From an uncultured Acidovorax sp. (GTDB lineage: Bacteria; Pseudomonadota; Gammaproteobacteria; Burkholderiales; Burkholderiaceae_C), in assembly GCA_913774625.1 (NCBI GenBank), contig CAJYHL010000010.1:1-64000 (forward strand): a stretch of DNA of 64,000 nucleotides, given 5' to 3'. A program made the position numbers and the translations under genes. Positions 61,920 through 64,000 of the stretch are shown here, piece by piece (positions within the stretch are counted from its first letter, which is position 1; every line of letters starts with the position of its first letter). The notes beneath the pieces were generated by a model, which saw nothing but the letters and a program-made list of their open reading frames with translations, ran no database searches and had not been told where the DNA came from.

Positions 61920-63578
61920 TCAGGCCATCGCGAAGCCGGGGTAGCCCTGGGCGGCCAGCTCGTCGCACTGGCGGTGGTAGTTGCCCGCGCCGCCGATGTA
62001 GGAGAGCAGGCGGCGCGGCTTGCCATCGACGTTCGAGCCCATGTACCAGGAGTCGGTCTTGACCACCAGGGTGGCGGCGGCGGTCTCGTCGTGGTGCTGC
62101 ACCCAGCGGTCCTCGAATTCCTTCGTCGCCTCGACGGTCTGCTTGCCGTGGCGGCGGGCGTGGGCGATGCATTCGCTGATCCAGTCCACCTGCTGCTGCA
62201 GGCAGGTGGTCATGTTGCAGAGCGCCGCCGAGGGCGCCAGAGGCGCGCCCGTGGTGAAGAGGTTGGGATAGCCGTGGACCTGCAGGCCCATGGCGGTGCG
62301 GATCTCCTGCGACCACTGCTCCTTCAGCGACCGGCCGCCGCGCCCGCGGATGTCGATGCGGCTGAGCGCGCCGGAGCCGGCGTCGAAGCCGGTGGCCATG
62401 ATGATCACGTCCACTTCGTGGACCCGGCCGTCGGCGGTCCGTATGCCTTCGGGCACGATGCGCTCGATGGGCGTGGCGCGGCAGTCGACGGGCTCGACGT
62501 TGTCCTGCAGATAGACCTCCAGGTAGCCGTTCTCCAGCGGCACGCGGTGGGTGCCGAAGCCGTAGTCCCCGGGGCCGGGGATGAGGATCTGGCAGAGACG
62601 TGGGTCGTTGCGCAGCCGCACGCGCATCTTGGCGCGCACGAATTCCGAGACCTCGGCGCTCACGGCCTCGTCGAAGAACATCTCGGGGAAGGTCGCCAGC
62701 CACATCGCCAGCGAGCCGTCGTTCCAGTACTTCTCCAGGATCTCCGTGCGCTCGGCCGGCGTCAGCTCGGCCCAGGGCCGGTTCTCGAAGTCGCAATCGA
62801 AGCCCGCGAAGGTGGTGCGCACGCGCGCCTTGAGCTCGTGGAAGCGCTCGCCCCAGCGCTGCCAGTCGGCCGCGCTGTACTTGGGATTGCGCATGGGCAC
62901 CACGTACTGCGGCGACCGCGTGAAGACCTTGAGCGAGCCGACCTCGCGCGCGATGGTCTGTATCACCTGGATGCCGGTGGCGCCCGTGCCGATGACGGCC
63001 ACGCGCTTGCCCTTCAGGTCGATGCCCTCCCTGGGCCACAGGCCGGTGTGCGTGATCGGGCCGCGAAAGCTCGACTGCCCCGGAAAGCGGTCGGCCAGCG
63101 GCGCCGACAGCATGCCGCAGCAGGCCAGCAGGTATTGGGTGTCGATGCGCTCGCCGGCCGCCGTGGTGACCAGCCAGCGGCCGGTGCCCTCCTGGTAGTG
63201 GGCCGAGACGATGCGGGTGCCGAACTGGATGTCCTTCTTCAGGTCCAGCCGGTCGGCCACGAAGTTGAGCCACTGCTCGGTCTCGGGCTGGGCCGGAAAG
63301 CGTTCGCTGGGCTGCCAGGCCTTGTAGAGCGCCTCGGAGAACCAGTACTGGTAGATCTCGGCCTGCGAGTCGAAGCGCGCGCCGGGGTAGCGGTTCCAGT
63401 ACCAGGTGCCGCCGACGCCCGAGGCCGTGTCGTAGGCCCGCACCTTCAGGCCCATCTCGCGCATGCGGTGCAATTGGTAGAGGCCGGCCACGCCCGCGCC
63501 GATGACCATGGCGTCGAGCCGGGTGGGGGGCGCGTCTTCCGCGGTCGCGCCCTTGCTTTGCAGAACGGTGTCGTTCAT
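61920..63578 (-). CDS. Baeyer-Villiger flavin monooxygenase
   Basis: A 552-residue FAD/NADPH monooxygenase, close to cyclohexanone monooxygenase length (543). Start at the ATG of MNDTVLQSK with AGGAGACAAGC upstream. FAD motif VIGAGVAGLY near residue 25, the fingerprint GGTWYWNRYPGARFD, the BVMO motif FRGPITHTGLWP (FxGxxxHxxxWP) and the NADPH-binding VIGTGATGIQVIQ are all intact. It inserts oxygen next to a ketone to give an ester or lactone. Followed by two SDR genes and a hydrolase gene, it fits an alicyclic ketone pathway. Ketone size is not predictable by eye. Confidence 0.93.
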   Translation of the reverse strand: MNDTVLQSKGATAEDAPPTRLDAMVIGAGVAGLYQLHRMREMGLKVRAYDTASGVGGTWYWNRYPGARFDSQAEIYQYWFSEALYKAWQPSERFPAQPETEQWLNFVADRLDLKKDIQFGTRIVSAHYQEGTGRWLVTTAAGERIDTQYLLACCGMLSAPLADRFPGQSSFRGPITHTGLWPREGIDLKGKRVAVIGTGATGIQVIQTIAREVGSLKVFTRSPQYVVPMRNPKYSAADWQRWGERFHELKARVRTTFAGFDCDFENRPWAELTPAERTEILEKYWNDGSLAMWLATFPEMFFDEAVSAEVSEFVRAKMRVRLRNDPRLCQILIPGPGDYGFGTHRVPLENGYLEVYLQDNVEPVDCRATPIERIVPEGIRTADGRVHEVDVIIMATGFDAGSGALSRIDIRGRGGRSLKEQWSQEIRTAMGLQVHGYPNLFTTGAPLAPSAALCNMTTCLQQQVDWISECIAHARRHGKQTVEATKEFEDRWVQHHDETAAATLVVKTDSWYMGSNVDGKPRRLLSYIGGAGNYHRQCDELAAQGYPGFAMA

Positions 63579-63767
63579 GTGCTTGTCTCCTTGTGTGCAT
63601 GGATGGGGAGGGGCGCTCGCGTGGGCTGCAGGGCCCTGCGGCGTCCTTCCGGGGCATGGCTGCGTTGGCCATGGCATGCACGATAGGCACGGCGTGCGGG
63701 CCGGACTTGAACGATCCGGTGCGCGCGTTGAAGGAATGTGTGAGGGCGGGGGGAGGGGCGCGGAGCC

Positions 63768-64000
63768 TCAGTGCGGCCTGCCCTGGCGCAGGGCGGCCGG
63801 GGTGCAGCCCAGGCGGGCGCGCACGGCCCGCGTCAGATGGGCCTGGTCGGAGAAGCCGCATTCGGCGGCCACGGCCTTGAGCGCCAGCGTGCTGTGCAGG
63901 AGCAGGCGCCGGGCGCGCTCCACCCGCCGGTCGATGACGTAGCCGTGCGGCGAGGTCTGGAACGAGGCGCGGAAGCGCTTGCAGAACGACCACACGCCCA
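63768..64000 (-). CDS. AraC-family transcriptional regulator, C-terminal part (cut by window end)
   Basis: About 77 codons of the AraC/XylS DNA-binding domain, ending with the stop at 63768; the start lies beyond 64000. The text reads CKRFRASFQTSPHGYVIDRR VERARRLLLHSTLALKAVAA ECGFSDQAHLTRAVRARLG CTPAALRQ, the second and partial first HTH helices of the domain. It lies divergently ordered? no: it is on the same strand, upstream of the BVMO gene with a 189-base gap. AraC-type ChnR controls the cyclohexanone operon in Acinetobacter, so this is a likely pathway regulator. Confidence 0.85.
   Translation of the reverse strand, partial: GVWSFCKRFRASFQTSPHGYVIDRRVERARRLLLHSTLALKAVAAECGFSDQAHLTRAVRARLGCTPAALRQGRPH

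Overview
The window is high-GC bacterial DNA that looks like a chromosomal segment from a beta-proteobacterium, most likely Comamonadaceae (Acidovorax/Delftia/Comamonas relatives). The evidence is a Bug-type periplasmic receptor, a Liv-type ABC transporter packaged with two acyl-CoA ligase-type genes, the CCCCCTGAG-type intergenic inverted repeat (two copies near 2.8 and 3.9 kb), and a catabolic repertoire rich in aromatic and alicyclic pathways. No rRNA, tRNA or CRISPR array was seen. Genus cannot be fixed from sequence reading alone.

Layout. 0-0.1 kb: tail of an ISL3-type transposase. 0.2-10.2 kb (minus strand): a long run with an AMP-forming CoA ligase, livGHMKF-type ABC importer genes, a PaaK-like ligase and a Bug receptor, read here as uptake and CoA activation of a carboxylic (probably aromatic) acid. 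A double-hairpin insertion forms a 43-codon coupled micro-ORF between livH and livM. 10.4-15.5 kb: an ExeA/GspA-GspB pair, a Crp/Fnr regulator and a chemoreceptor. 15.8-22.8 kb: a cupredoxin-like secreted protein coupled to a GGDEF-EAL protein with a degenerate GGDEF motif, a pseudouridine synthase, aquaporin Z, and htpG with a recognisable heat-shock (sigma-32) promoter. 22.9-27.0 kb: a yjbE/yjbF/yjbG-yjbH-type exopolysaccharide export locus in which the GfcC/YjbG-like part appears fused to the YjbH barrel, and in which an intrinsic terminator lies inside the lipoprotein gene's 5' end. 27.0-30.8 kb: srkA, ohr-ohrR with a tandem OhrR-type operator, an HTH regulator and a zinc-ribbon membrane protein.

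31.1-39.7 kb: a complete benzoate-to-ortho-cleavage operon (catB-catA-benABCD-benK, minus strand) with a divergent LysR gene and an exact ATAC-N7-GTAT BenM/CatM operator between them. This block is bracketed by a decayed copy of the 3' end of a 3-hydroxybutyryl-CoA dehydrogenase gene on one side and the intact gene on the other, which suggests insertion by recombination at that gene. catC and catD are not here. 40.6-41.2 kb: a 107-bp palindrome abutting a truncated GMC oxidoreductase.

41.3-57.6 kb: purT, then a three-carbon and sugar-acid neighbourhood: a hydroxypyruvate reductase-like dehydrogenase coupled to a full transketolase, a divergent LysR gene, SDR, a DctPQM TRAP importer, a split (two-subunit) transketolase and a glycerate kinase, followed by a LysR gene, L-serine dehydratase and the Na+/serine symporter SstT. 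These genes fit a route from an unknown imported polyol or sugar acid through transketolase chemistry to hydroxypyruvate/glycerate and 2-phosphoglycerate; this is the best candidate here for an undescribed pathway. 57.6-64 kb: a second chemoreceptor and a Baeyer-Villiger monooxygenase operon (BVMO, two SDRs, MetX-like alpha/beta hydrolase) next to an AraC-type regulator cut by the window end, reminiscent of cyclohexanol-type alicyclic degradation.
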